Origin: Fusicatenibacter saccharivorans
Lineage (GTDB): Bacteria > Bacillota > Clostridia > Lachnospirales > Lachnospiraceae
DNA: 64,000 nucleotides
Direction: 5' to 3'
Assembly: GCF_027667425.1 (NCBI RefSeq)
Contig: NZ_JAQEGR010000011.1
Span: 62,001 to 126,000 of the forward strand
Shown here: piece by piece, positions 33,184-42,353 of the stretch
How positions within the stretch are numbered: the stretch's first letter is position 1
Layout: every line of letters begins with the position of its first letter
The notes under the pieces: generated by a model
What the model saw: the letters and a program-made list of their open reading frames with translations, nothing else
Told to the model about the DNA's origin: nothing
Databases searched by the model: none
Made by a program: the position numbers and the translations under genes

Positions 33184-33360
33184 ATGTCAGAAAAAAGATG
33201 TTATACAGTTCAAGAGTTACAGGAAATCTTAGGAGTCAGCAGACCTACTATTTATAACCTTTTAAAGAAAAAGGAATTCCGGTGGATCCAGTTGGATGGC
33301 GGAAAGTATCGCATCTCTAAGAAGAGTTTCGATGACTGGCTCGATAACTTGGAACAATAA
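33184..33360 (+). CDS. Small excisionase-like HTH protein of element A
   Basis: 58 residues, MSEKRCYTVQELQEILGVSR then 'PTIYNLLKKKEFRWIQLDGGKYRISKKSFDDWLDN'. A single HTH_17/MerR-type winged helix, the size of Tn916-type Xis. It has AAAGAGG upstream and stands 120 nt before the multi-HTH gene and integrase, so it is the likely recombination directionality factor of element A. Confidence 0.8.
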   Translation: MSEKRCYTVQELQEILGVSRPTIYNLLKKKEFRWIQLDGGKYRISKKSFDDWLDNLEQ

Positions 33361-33480
33361 AAAACAGGGTGTTGATCAGGCAGATTTTGTCTGCAATCGA
33401 CATCCTAAATTTTTATCTGGATTTGAGATATGATATAAGAAAAAAAACTAACACTAAAAAAGACAGGAAGTGAAGAATAA

Positions 33481-34470
33481 ATGGCAACAGCAATTATGAA
33501 ACAAAAAGAAGTTCCGGAAATGGACGATGTTGAAGAGATCATTTCAAAGATATCAGAAGACAGTCCTTACAAACGGCGTCCGACACAAAAGAGAACCTGG
33601 ATGACCGTGCCGGAAATGGGAAAGCTGCTGGGATTAAAAAAGACAGATCGATACTGGCTGGTGCATAAAAATGTTTTTGAATCTAAAGAGATTGCTGGAA
33701 AGATACGAATCAATATTGCCAGCTTTGAAAAATGGTACGCCAATCAGATTAAATACCATAAAGTTACCGGAGAAGAACCAGGGAAAGAATTGAAATCCTG
33801 GTCCTATTCCGTTAAGGAAGTTGCGGATCTGTTGGGTGTTGATGAGTATCTTGTTTATGATTTACTCAAGAAAAATCAAATGGAAGCTGTTATTGTCGAT
33901 TACTGGAAACGAATACCAAAAGAATCTTTTCAGAACTGGTATAAAAGCCAGTCCCGGTATCGAACAAAGGAAGACAGAAAAAAAGACGCTCTTCTGGAAG
34001 ATGCAACAATTACGATGCCTGAGATGGCACAGCTGCTTGGAACAACCAGAAGCGCAGTATATACAATTCTTGATAATCCAAAGTATAGTCATTTTTTTGA
34101 ATTCATTGTGATTGCAGAAAAGAAAAGGATCACAAAAGAGAGTTTTCGAAAATTCCTGGAAGGTCAGGATCGGTATAAGCTGGATCCATCGAATGATTAT
34201 GAAGAACTTGCACAGGAACAAAATATTGCCCTGGCTAATTTCCGGCGGAAGAAATTATCACAGACCGGAATACGAGGAAGCAATGGAAATATAAAGTATC
34301 TTACTTTTGATGAAGCTTCCTATCTGGCAAAGGTCAGCAGAAGCATGATCAACAAGTGGGCGGATAAAGGAAAGTTCACAGTAATAAAAGTTGGCAGTCG
34401 AGTTAGGATCCGTCGGGATGAATTTGAGGACTGGATGGAGCAAAGAGATTTGGAAAGGAGTATGCAATAA
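33481..34470 (+). CDS. Protein with four tandem excisionase-type HTH domains
   Basis: 329 residues. Four winged-helix units follow one another: 'MTVPEMGKLLGLKKTDRYWLVHK' (about 41-95), 'YSVKEVADLLGVDEYLVYDLLKK' (about 108-165), 'ITMPEMAQLLGTTRSAVYTIL' (about 178-235) and 'LTFDEASYLAKVSRSMINKWADKGKFTVIKVGSRVRIRRDEFEDWM' (about 275-325). Each ends in an FxxWxxxQ-like helix. Single-domain versions act as excisionases; four in one chain is unusual. It ends one base before the integrase start, so the two are translated together. Confidence 0.85.
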   Translation: MATAIMKQKEVPEMDDVEEIISKISEDSPYKRRPTQKRTWMTVPEMGKLLGLKKTDRYWLVHKNVFESKEIAGKIRINIASFEKWYANQIKYHKVTGEEPGKELKSWSYSVKEVADLLGVDEYLVYDLLKKNQMEAVIVDYWKRIPKESFQNWYKSQSRYRTKEDRKKDALLEDATITMPEMAQLLGTTRSAVYTILDNPKYSHFFEFIVIAEKKRITKESFRKFLEGQDRYKLDPSNDYEELAQEQNIALANFRRKKLSQTGIRGSNGNIKYLTFDEASYLAKVSRSMINKWADKGKFTVIKVGSRVRIRRDEFEDWMEQRDLERSMQ

Positions 34471-34471
34471 T

Positions 34472-35863
34472 ATGGCATCTATAAGAGAACGAAACGGAAA
34501 ATTTAATGTAATCTATTCTTATACGAATGAAAAAGGTGAGAGGAAACAGAAGTGGGAAACCTATGAAACGAAAGCCGAAGCAAAGAGAAGAAAAAAAGAA
34601 ATTGAATATAAAAAAGAGATGGGATCATTTGTCGTCCGTAAATGCAAAACACTGGACGAGCTTATTACAGAATATGTTGCACTTTATGGCAAAGAAAACT
34701 GGGCGCTTTCTACATATGAAGGAAATGTCTCTCTTATCAATAACTATATTCTTCCGATCATTGGTGATACGAAACTCTCAGAGATCAATACCCGTTTCAT
34801 CGAAAGATATTATCAGAGTCTTTTGAAGAGACGTGCAGTTATCAATCCATTGAATAAAACCAGTCGAAATGAATTTGTATCTTCCAGTACGGTCAGGGAT
34901 ATTAATAAGCTGCTTAGAAACTGTTTTGAACAGGCAGTGAAATGGGAGTTGATGGAGAAGAATCCTTGCACCCATGCGACTGTACCAAAACATAAATCAC
35001 AAAAAAGAGACATCTGGACAGCGGATACATTGATGTATGCGCTCAGTGTCTGTGAAGATGAACGATTAAAGCTCGCAATTAATCTATCTTTCTCATGTTC
35101 CCTGCGACTTGGTGAGCTGCTTGGTCTTACCTGGGATTGTGTAGATATTTCTCATGAGGCAATTGAAGAAAACCGTGCATATGTCTTCATCAACAAAGAA
35201 TCACAGCGTATAAGAAAAGAATCTTTAAATGCATTGGATGGAAAAGATGTGTTGTTGGTATTTCCGACAAATCATAAGAAGAATTCTACGGTCCGTATTC
35301 TGAAAACACCGAAGACAGAAAGTAGTGTACGTAAGATATTCTTACCGAAGAGCGTTGCTAATATGCTTGTAGACTGGAAAGCTGAGCAGGATGAAATGAA
35401 AGAAATCCTGGGTGACGAATATATGGACTATAACCTGGTTATGGCAAGTACCTTTGGTCTTCCTCTTGGTGATGGAGCAATCCGTGGCCCTTTAAAGAAA
35501 TTGATCGAGGACTATAATCTCCCACCGGTTGTATTTCACAGTTTTCGTCATAGCAGTGTTACTTATAAGCTGAAACTGAATGGTGGAGACATCAAGGCGG
35601 TACAGGGTGATTCTGGCCATGCTCAGGTCAATATGGTTACAGATGTGTACTCTCATATTCTGGATGATGACAGAAGGAAAAATGCAGAGCTTTTTGAAGA
35701 AGCATTTTATGAGAAAAAGAATCTGGATCCACAGATGCATGTACAGCAGGAAAATAATAATACTACTGTTGCTGATGAAGTCGATCCGGAACTTCTGGCA
35801 AAAGTATTGGCGAATCCAGAGATGCGGGCATTGCTCAATTCACTGGCGAAGACGATGAAGTAA
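34472..35863 (+). CDS. Tyrosine integrase of element A
   Basis: 463 residues from MASIRERNGKFNVIYSY, start chosen for GGAAAGGAGT upstream. Arm-binding N-terminus, core-binding domain (about 60-165) and catalytic domain with Arg in 'SFSCSLRLGELLGLTWDCV', the HxxR box 'VFHSFRHSSVTYKLKLNGGD', His in 'DSGHAQVNMVTDVYSHI' and Tyr in TDVYSH. The residue before VQGDSGH is shifted relative to the common LLGH. Its site is presumably the CTCCTAAG core of tRNA-Arg at the element ends. Confidence 0.92.
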   Translation: MASIRERNGKFNVIYSYTNEKGERKQKWETYETKAEAKRRKKEIEYKKEMGSFVVRKCKTLDELITEYVALYGKENWALSTYEGNVSLINNYILPIIGDTKLSEINTRFIERYYQSLLKRRAVINPLNKTSRNEFVSSSTVRDINKLLRNCFEQAVKWELMEKNPCTHATVPKHKSQKRDIWTADTLMYALSVCEDERLKLAINLSFSCSLRLGELLGLTWDCVDISHEAIEENRAYVFINKESQRIRKESLNALDGKDVLLVFPTNHKKNSTVRILKTPKTESSVRKIFLPKSVANMLVDWKAEQDEMKEILGDEYMDYNLVMASTFGLPLGDGAIRGPLKKLIEDYNLPPVVFHSFRHSSVTYKLKLNGGDIKAVQGDSGHAQVNMVTDVYSHILDDDRRKNAELFEEAFYEKKNLDPQMHVQQENNNTTVADEVDPELLAKVLANPEMRALLNSLAKTMK

Positions 35864-36024
35864 TGAAAAATAGTGAAAAAATAGTGTAATTTTAGTGAAA
35901 AAACGATTCATAAAACGATATAATATATGGATGAAATGAGGATATTTATTGTGTATATGGATATTCTATCTCCATCATTTGATGATAGAATGACGGAGAT
36001 AAATCTGAAATGAAGGAGATTCCT

Positions 36025-36240
36025 ATGAGAGACTTTGATTTTATTGTAAGTCCTGCGAAGTTGTTAACACCTGAAATTGTTCAGATGGTTAGCAGCATCC
36101 ATGAACATAAAGGCAAACAGGAATTATTTCTCGAAGCCAATGTAGATGAATTGAAAACACTCTTAGAAGTTGCATTGATTCAGAGTACGGGAGCATCCAA
36201 CCGAATCGAAGGTATATCTACTGGTTATGTCCGTGTTTAA
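36025..36240 (+). pseudogene. Fic-family protein, N-terminal fragment
   Basis: 71 codons from MRDFDFIVSPAKLLTPEIVQ after AAGGAG, containing 'FLEANVDELKTLLEVALIQSTGASNRIEGI', the inhibitory S/TxxxE(G/N)-type helix found before Fic domains. It then runs into VRV and a stop with the HPFxxGNGR catalytic motif absent. The rest was lost at the edge of element A's right end. Confidence 0.7.
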
Positions 36241-36602
36241 AAATATGAAAGCAGCTTATAAATTTGCCAGTCAAAAACGCATGGACAAACCGTCTCGTAT
36301 GCGTTATATTATTTATAGACAAGAAAATATCTTGTACTTATGATAGGAAAGTTTAATTGAATACTGTTTACCATGATCGAACGTACGAAGCATGGTGGTC
36401 ATATAACAGATGTCGATGGTAATATCAAGGCATTCCCCGATTATTAGCTGGGGCAAACAATCAGCTAACTTTCAGAGCTTTACAGAGCTTGACAGAGGGG
36501 GTATTCAGAATAACTCGAATTGAATCGGAAACAGTTTTATATAGTGTCCCATATGGGTTTACCTTACCTCAGATTGACAGAGAGTGACAATAGGTTGGAG
36601 CT

Positions 36603-36876
36603 CTCCTAAGCGAGGGGTCGGAGGTTCAAATCCTCTTGGCGACGGGCTTCAAAGCGTTCGAAAATGTTAGCTGGATTAGCTGACAACGAACGCTTTTTTT
36701 GTTTTCTAATCACGTTCGTGACATGATTTTCCATTCAAAATGATCAATTACCAGCTAACGCAATCCGATTTTTGTTAGCTGACGGCTAATCAAAATCACC
36801 TGTTTGCAAACATGGGTTTCAGGAAGTCCAGCTAACATTTGGGTTTCGCTCTGTTGTCACCCCTTATTTGGGGATG
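36603..36876 (+). repeat. Right copy of 274-bp direct repeat (attR of A / left end of B)
   Basis: Same tRNA-Arg 3' half and element left end as 7268-7541, including TTAGCTG repeats and the CACCCCTTATTTGGGGATG end. The base before it differs from the left copy (T versus C), locating the crossover core at or just inside CTCCTAAG. Confidence 0.85.
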
Positions 36877-36909
36877 GATACCTGGTTTGAAAAACTGATG
36901 GAGAAATAA
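36874..36909 (+). pseudogene. Last 11 codons of the element-core protein (copy of 11696-12094)
   Basis: Reads MDTWFEKLMEK then stop; element A's gene ends MDTWFEKLMAE. The join to the left-end repeat shows that everything from the par genes to most of this gene was deleted in element B. Confidence 0.8.
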
Positions 36910-37043
36910 TCTGGGAAAATAGTTTAAAGTTTACATGTTATGATCATGTATGAAGTTGGAACAAAATAAAAGAATTGTGCTATACTATTGTTCAAGAAAA
37001 AACTCATTGACATATTTCAATCTATTTAGGAGGATAACAGCAT

Positions 37044-37364
37044 GATATTAAAGTTATTGAAATAAAAGATTATATAAAAAATCCAAAATCGAATGGTTAT
37101 CGAAGCTATCATATGATTGTTGAAATACCAGTATTTTTTGCTAAGGGTAAAACACCTATGCGTGTAGAATTACAGATTCGAACCAATGGTATGGATTTCT
37201 GGGCAACATTGGAACATCAACTTCGCTATAAAAAAGGAATTGAAGAAATGCCTGGCTATGATGAGATAAGTGAAGAATTACTTCATTCTGCAAGAGCTAT
37301 CATTGAAGCAGATAATGAAATGCAGAGAATAAAAGACAAAATTGGTATGTTACACGAAATTTAG
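37044..37364 (+). pseudogene. GTP pyrophosphokinase (RelA/SpoT synthetase) fragment
   Basis: Open for 106 codons in the frame DIKVIEIKDYIKNPKSNG: 'YIKNPKSNGYRSYHMIVEIPVFF' and 'RVELQIRTNGMDFWATLEHQLRYK' are the pyrophosphokinase motifs of small alarmone synthetases. The N-terminal third with the ATP-binding region is missing. The ATG with AGGAGG at 37042 is out of frame and stops after seven codons, so the protein is not made normally. Confidence 0.8.
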
Positions 37365-37399
37365 GGAGAAAACTGAGCAAGTAGGAAGGTGGAATATAT

Positions 37400-38959
37400 A
37401 TGAAACAAGATACTTTAGAGGGCAAAGCAAAAACAAAAAATGGGGTAAAACGGCTGTGCTTTTCCATAATCTGCATTCTTCTGGAAGTGATTTTTATTAT
37501 TACTATCGTAACACGCTTGAATGAATATGCAGAAATCATAAATTTATTTACAAGGATTTTGAGTGGGATCTTGGTTTTGGGATTGTACGCATCAAATAAG
37601 ACATCCTCTATGAAAATGCCTTGGGTCATCTTAATTCTAATTTTCCCAATTATGGGTGTAGGCCTGTATTTGTTGATTGGTTTGAATGGCGGCACACATA
37701 AAATGCGTGAGCGATATGCAGAAATTGATAGCAAATTGTTACCAATGCTCCCGGACAGTCAGGAGTGTTTGAGCAGAATAAAAGAAACAATTCCGAAAGC
37801 AGGAAATATAGCAAGTTACATACAAAGAAATTCGCAGTATCCAATCTATCAGAATACGGATATTGTGTATTTTGATGAAGCAGTGAAAGGATTAGAGGCA
37901 CAGCTTAAGGATTTGGGGAAAGCACAGAAGTTTATCTTTATGGAATATCATGCGATAGAAGACGCTGAAGCATGGCATAAGATTCAAGATGTTCTGGAAG
38001 AGCGAGTAAAAGCAGGTGTGAAAGTTAGAGTATTCTACGATGATATGGGTTCTATAGGCTTTATTAACACAGATTTTGTGAAAAAGATGGAGGCAATAGG
38101 AATTCATTGCCGTGTATTCAATCCGTTTATGCCAGGCTTAAATCTGTTTTTGAACAATCGTGATCATAGAAAAATAACAGTTATTGATGGAAAAGTCGGA
38201 TTTACAGGTGGATATAATCTAGCAAACGAATATTTTAATTACACACACCCGTATGGACAGTGGAAAGATACAGGTATTCGTTTAGAAGGAGATGCTGTTC
38301 AGTCGCTTACGGTGACATTTTTGGAAATGTGGAATGCAGTAAGTGATAAGGATGCTAATGATTCTGATTTTAGTAAATACCTTTTCCACTATGATTATGC
38401 GGCACAGCAAACTGGGTTTGTTCAACCTTATGCAGACAGCCCTATGGATAATGAGCAAGTAGGAGAAGAAGTTTATATCAGTATGATAAATAAAGCTGAA
38501 AAATATTGTTGGTTTATGACTCCATATCTAATCATAACAGATGAAATGACGCATGCGTTATGTCTGGCTGCTAAGCGAGGGGTAGACGTAAGAATTATCA
38601 CACCTGGTATCCCTGATAAAAAATTCATTTATAATATAACTCGTTCTTTTTATCATGGATTGGTTAAACATGGTGTTCGTGTTTATGAGTGGACTCCTGG
38701 TTTCTGTCATGCAAAAATGAGTGTGGCAGATGACTGTATGGCAACTTGTGGAACAATTAATCTGGATTATCGAAGTTTATATCACCATTTTGAAAACGGC
38801 TGTTTTATGGCAGATTGTCAGGCAGTTGTGGAAATAAAAAATGATCTGATAAGAACGATGGGAGAATGTCGTGATGTGACAGACCAATATCAAACCGGAC
38901 GAAGTGCATATTTGCGACTGGGACAATTATTTATGAGATTATTTGCTGGATTGCTATAA
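37400..38959 (+). CDS. cls: Cardiolipin synthase
   Basis: 519 residues, usual length. Two N-terminal membrane helices (about 20-80), then two phospholipase D HKD sites: 'NNRDHRKITVIDGKVGFTGGYN' and 'CHAKMSVADDCMATCGTINLDYRS'. The enzyme joins two phosphatidylglycerols into cardiolipin at the membrane. It starts 36 nt after the RelA fragment with GAAGGTGG upstream, and is followed by a strong terminator. Located in the element B remnant with other phospholipid genes. Confidence 0.95.
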   Translation: MKQDTLEGKAKTKNGVKRLCFSIICILLEVIFIITIVTRLNEYAEIINLFTRILSGILVLGLYASNKTSSMKMPWVILILIFPIMGVGLYLLIGLNGGTHKMRERYAEIDSKLLPMLPDSQECLSRIKETIPKAGNIASYIQRNSQYPIYQNTDIVYFDEAVKGLEAQLKDLGKAQKFIFMEYHAIEDAEAWHKIQDVLEERVKAGVKVRVFYDDMGSIGFINTDFVKKMEAIGIHCRVFNPFMPGLNLFLNNRDHRKITVIDGKVGFTGGYNLANEYFNYTHPYGQWKDTGIRLEGDAVQSLTVTFLEMWNAVSDKDANDSDFSKYLFHYDYAAQQTGFVQPYADSPMDNEQVGEEVYISMINKAEKYCWFMTPYLIITDEMTHALCLAAKRGVDVRIITPGIPDKKFIYNITRSFYHGLVKHGVRVYEWTPGFCHAKMSVADDCMATCGTINLDYRSLYHHFENGCFMADCQAVVEIKNDLIRTMGECRDVTDQYQTGRSAYLRLGQLFMRLFAGLL

Positions 38960-38970
38960 GAATCTGATGA

Positions 38971-39030
38971 AACGACCTTTCAAAAAACAGTTGATTTAGA
39001 AGTTAACTGTTTTTGAAAGGCCGTTTTTAC
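38971..39030 (+). terminator. Terminator after cls
   Basis: AACGACCTTTCAAAAAACAGTT pairs, with few mismatches, with AACTGTTTTTGAAAGGCCGTT, followed by TTTAC. Very long stem of about 22 bp. Confidence 0.85.
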
Positions 39031-39156
39031 TATATCTAACAGTCTGTTGTACAAAGAAGATTTTGCATTGATGAAAAAACAAACCTTGTTGAGGTTAAAT
39101 TGAGATTGACTTTGTATTGTATAAGTATGAAATAAAAAGGAATCAGGTGATGTACA

Positions 39157-40590
39157 ATGAAAAAGTATAAAATATGTAAAATCCTTCTTGTTATACTGGC
39201 AATTTTTTTATGTGTGGCTTTTTATGAATTGCTCGGAATCCGCGTTGCATATAAAAAGCAGCCGGAAGTGTCCAATACAACCAAAAAAGAAACAAAAAAT
39301 GTGTCATGGAACGAATGCAGTGAAAATACAGAACGGGCAGTAATCATAGAAAAGAATCCAGAAGCGCTTTTACAAAGAGTGCGTTTGATCAAGAATGCAA
39401 AAAAGGAAATTATTCTTTCTACTTTTGCATTTCAATCCGATGAAAGTGGAAAATTGATTTTAGGAGCACTGCATGATGCGGCAGACAAAGGTGTACATAT
39501 TCGTCTGTTAATAGATGGAATGGAGAGCTGGATTGATATGGAAGGAAATCCGTATTTCTATGGATTATCTTCCCATGAGAATGTTGAAATTAAACTATAT
39601 AATAAGGCCAATCCGTTGAAACCGTGGAAAATGATGGGTAGAATGCATGATAAATATTTGATTGCAGATGGAAAAAGATATATTCTTGGGGGAAGAAATA
39701 CATACAATTATTTCCTGGGTGATTTTCCGGGACATAAGAACTATGACAGAGACGTGTTAGTGGTTTGCGATGAACCTGAGAAAGAAAATTCAGTTAACCA
39801 GTTGTTAGAGTATTTTGAAACGATATGGGAACAAGAAGACAGTGGTTATTTTCATGACAATAAAAAACTGGCAAATAGAAAATCTGTAAAGAACGCAGTT
39901 TTAGAACTGCAGAACGGCTATCAGAAATATTTTGAAGAGAATAAGGAAAGAATCTGCGATACCGATTACACGGACGAAACTTTTGAGACAGAAAAGATTG
40001 CATTAGTGTCAAATCCTATCCACACAGGTTCCAAGGAACCAGTAGTCTGGTATCAACTGGGAGAACTAATGAAAAATGCAAAAGAGCGCGTGAAAATTCA
40101 TACACCATATATTATTTGCAATGATATGATGTATAATACATGGAAAGAGATTGCGGAGAGAGTTCCGGATTTTTCTATCATGACCAATTCGGTTGCCAAC
40201 AATGGAAATCCGTTTGGTTCTGCTGATTATGCGAGAAACAGAAACAGAATTTTAAATACAGGAATTGATATCTGGGAGTATGAAGGCGGCTATTCTTACC
40301 ACGGAAAAAGCATCCTGATTGATGATGATCTATCCGTAATCGGTTCCTTTAACATGGATATGAGAAGCACGTATCTGGATACGGAACTGATGCTTGTAAT
40401 ACGTAGCAAAGAGATTAATAAACAGTTGGAAGAAGGCATGATGGAATATGAAAGAGTGTCCCGACAGGTATTGGAAGATGGAACCTATCGTGATCCATAT
40501 CATGTAGAGCCAATCGAATTAACAAAGAAACGTCAGAGAAAAATATTTTTGGTACAGCATCTGCTTGGATGGGCAAGGTATCTGTTTTAA
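39157..40590 (+). CDS. Membrane-anchored phospholipase D family protein
   Basis: 477 residues. One N-terminal membrane anchor (about 7-28) and two HKD sites: 'GRMHDKYLIADGKRYILGGRN' and 'YHGKSILIDDDLSVIGSFNMDMRS'. It has only one membrane helix and a different order of spacing from the preceding cls, closer to the outward-facing ClsC/PLD group of Firmicutes. Probably a phospholipid transferase or lipase. A GGATTCAGGTGATG leader gives a weak ribosome site. Confidence 0.88.
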   Translation: MKKYKICKILLVILAIFLCVAFYELLGIRVAYKKQPEVSNTTKKETKNVSWNECSENTERAVIIEKNPEALLQRVRLIKNAKKEIILSTFAFQSDESGKLILGALHDAADKGVHIRLLIDGMESWIDMEGNPYFYGLSSHENVEIKLYNKANPLKPWKMMGRMHDKYLIADGKRYILGGRNTYNYFLGDFPGHKNYDRDVLVVCDEPEKENSVNQLLEYFETIWEQEDSGYFHDNKKLANRKSVKNAVLELQNGYQKYFEENKERICDTDYTDETFETEKIALVSNPIHTGSKEPVVWYQLGELMKNAKERVKIHTPYIICNDMMYNTWKEIAERVPDFSIMTNSVANNGNPFGSADYARNRNRILNTGIDIWEYEGGYSYHGKSILIDDDLSVIGSFNMDMRSTYLDTELMLVIRSKEINKQLEEGMMEYERVSRQVLEDGTYRDPYHVEPIELTKKRQRKIFLVQHLLGWARYLF

Positions 40591-40607
40591 TAAGGAGGAA
40601 GGAAAAC

Positions 40608-41279
40608 GTGTTTCAAATATTGATTGTAGAAGATGATAAAGAATTAAGCCAGCTATTCCAAAAAGTGCTTGAGAAGAATGGATATCAGGTCAAAAGTGCA
40701 TCGGATGGAGCACTGGCATTAGAAATATTGGATAAAGAGTATATTGATCTGATCATTTCCGATATTATGATGCCGGTTATGGATGGTTATGAACTGGTGT
40801 CGGAACTCCGTTCAGCAGGATATCAGATACCGGTACTTATGATCACTGCGAAAGGTTCCTTTGATGATATGCGCCAGGGATTTCTTTCGGGAAGTGACGA
40901 TTATATGGTAAAACCGGTAAATGTGAATGAAATGGTTTTAAGAGTTGGAGCACTGCTTCGCCGTGCACAGATACTGAATGAACACAAAATTGTGATCGGT
41001 TCAACAGAGTTTGATTATGATGCAATGACGGTTACAACTGATAAGGAAAGTCTTGTTTTGCCTAAAAAAGAATTCCTGCTTTTATATAAGCTTGCAGCTT
41101 CGCCAGGCAGAACATTTACAAAACAACAGTTGATGGATGAAGTATGGGGATACGAGACGGAGGCAGACCCACATACGATAGAGGTACATATAGGAAGAAT
41201 CAGAGAGCGTTTTAAAGATAACCCTGATTTTGAAATCGTAACAATGCGTGGAATTGGATACAAGGTGGTGAAAAAATAA
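40608..41279 (+). CDS. OmpR-family response regulator
   Basis: 223 residues from a GTG at 40608, chosen for AAGGAGGAAGG. Receiver: acidic pocket 'IVEDDKE', phospho-Asp in 'DLIISDIMMPVMDGYE', 'MITAKG' switch, 'MVKPVN' Lys. OmpR winged helix: 'PKKEFLLLYKLAASPGRTFTKQQLMDEVWGYE' and 'VEVHIGRIRERFKDNPDFEIVTMRGIGYKV'. Its stop overlaps the kinase start (TAATG). Probably regulates the surrounding membrane-lipid genes. Confidence 0.93.
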   Translation: MFQILIVEDDKELSQLFQKVLEKNGYQVKSASDGALALEILDKEYIDLIISDIMMPVMDGYELVSELRSAGYQIPVLMITAKGSFDDMRQGFLSGSDDYMVKPVNVNEMVLRVGALLRRAQILNEHKIVIGSTEFDYDAMTVTTDKESLVLPKKEFLLLYKLAASPGRTFTKQQLMDEVWGYETEADPHTIEVHIGRIRERFKDNPDFEIVTMRGIGYKVVKK

Positions 41280-42322
41280 TGGAACAAAAGAAAGAAAAAG
41301 GATTGCGGATCCGATCCTGTCTGACTGGTGCAATCTGGCTGGCACTTGTATTTTCAACAGTCATATCTGCTTTATTATTTGCTTTTTTGAATCATTTTTT
41401 TTATCTGCCGGGCAGCATATCTGTGCTTGGCTGGCTTTTGATTTTCAATACATTGATTGCCGGGCTGATCACTTCCTTTATTAATGCAAAGTTACTGGAA
41501 CCAATTACCAGACTTAGTAAAGCAATGAAGGAAGTTTCTCAGGGAGATTTTGAACAGCATTTGGAAACGAACAGCCGTATAGCAGAAGTTGGAGAATCTT
41601 ATCAAAGTTTTAACGTTATGACAAAAGAACTTCGTGCAACAGAGGTGCTGCAGATGGATTTTGTATCTGATGTTTCTCATGAGTTTAAGACCCCGATTAA
41701 TGCCATTGAAGGATATACAATGCTGCTTCAGGGAGAAGAACTGTCTCCGGATCAAGAGGAATATGTAGAAAAAATCTTATTTAACACCCAAAGACTTTCC
41801 GGATTGGTTGGTAATATTTTGCTGTTATCCAAGTTAGAGAATCAGAATATACCAATGAAAAAAACAGAATATCGTCTGGATGAACAGATCCGCCAGGCAT
41901 TTCTTTCATTGGAAACAAAATGGACAGAAAAAGAAATTGGTTTTCAGGTAGAATTGGAGGAAGTTAAATATACTGGGAATGAAGGACTTTTTATGCATAT
42001 CTGGATAAATCTTTTGGATAATGCGATTAAGTTCAGCCCTTCAAAGGGGACAATTACGATGTTTCTGAAACAAGAACAGGATTCTGTTAAGTTCATTCTG
42101 GAAGATGAAGGACCAGGAATAGAGGATGATGTAAAATCCAGAATATTTGACAAGTTCTATCAGGTAGATGGATCTCATAAAGCAGAAGGAAATGGCCTAG
42201 GTCTTGCACTTGTAAAACGGATTGTAGATAGTGCCGGAGGAACAATCAAAGCAGAAAACCGTGAATATGGTGGATGCAGATTTGTTGTAGAGCTTCCAAT
42301 ACAGAAAGATGAGGCCATATAA
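41279..42322 (+). CDS. Sensor histidine kinase with HAMP domain
   Basis: 347 residues. Two membrane helices (about 15-40 and 45-70) with a very short outside loop, HAMP 'LEPITRLSKAMKEVSQGDFEQHLE', H-box 'FVSDVSHEFKTPINAIEGY', N-box 'WINLLDNAIKFSP', G-boxes 'EDEGPGIEDDVKSRIFDKFYQ' and 'GNGLGLALVKRIVDSAGG'. Translationally coupled to its regulator. The small outside loop suggests sensing within the membrane. Confidence 0.93.
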   Translation: MEQKKEKGLRIRSCLTGAIWLALVFSTVISALLFAFLNHFFYLPGSISVLGWLLIFNTLIAGLITSFINAKLLEPITRLSKAMKEVSQGDFEQHLETNSRIAEVGESYQSFNVMTKELRATEVLQMDFVSDVSHEFKTPINAIEGYTMLLQGEELSPDQEEYVEKILFNTQRLSGLVGNILLLSKLENQNIPMKKTEYRLDEQIRQAFLSLETKWTEKEIGFQVELEEVKYTGNEGLFMHIWINLLDNAIKFSPSKGTITMFLKQEQDSVKFILEDEGPGIEDDVKSRIFDKFYQVDGSHKAEGNGLGLALVKRIVDSAGGTIKAENREYGGCRFVVELPIQKDEAI

Positions 42323-42353
42323 GTTTAAGAAAAACAGATAGAGGAGGAATTAC

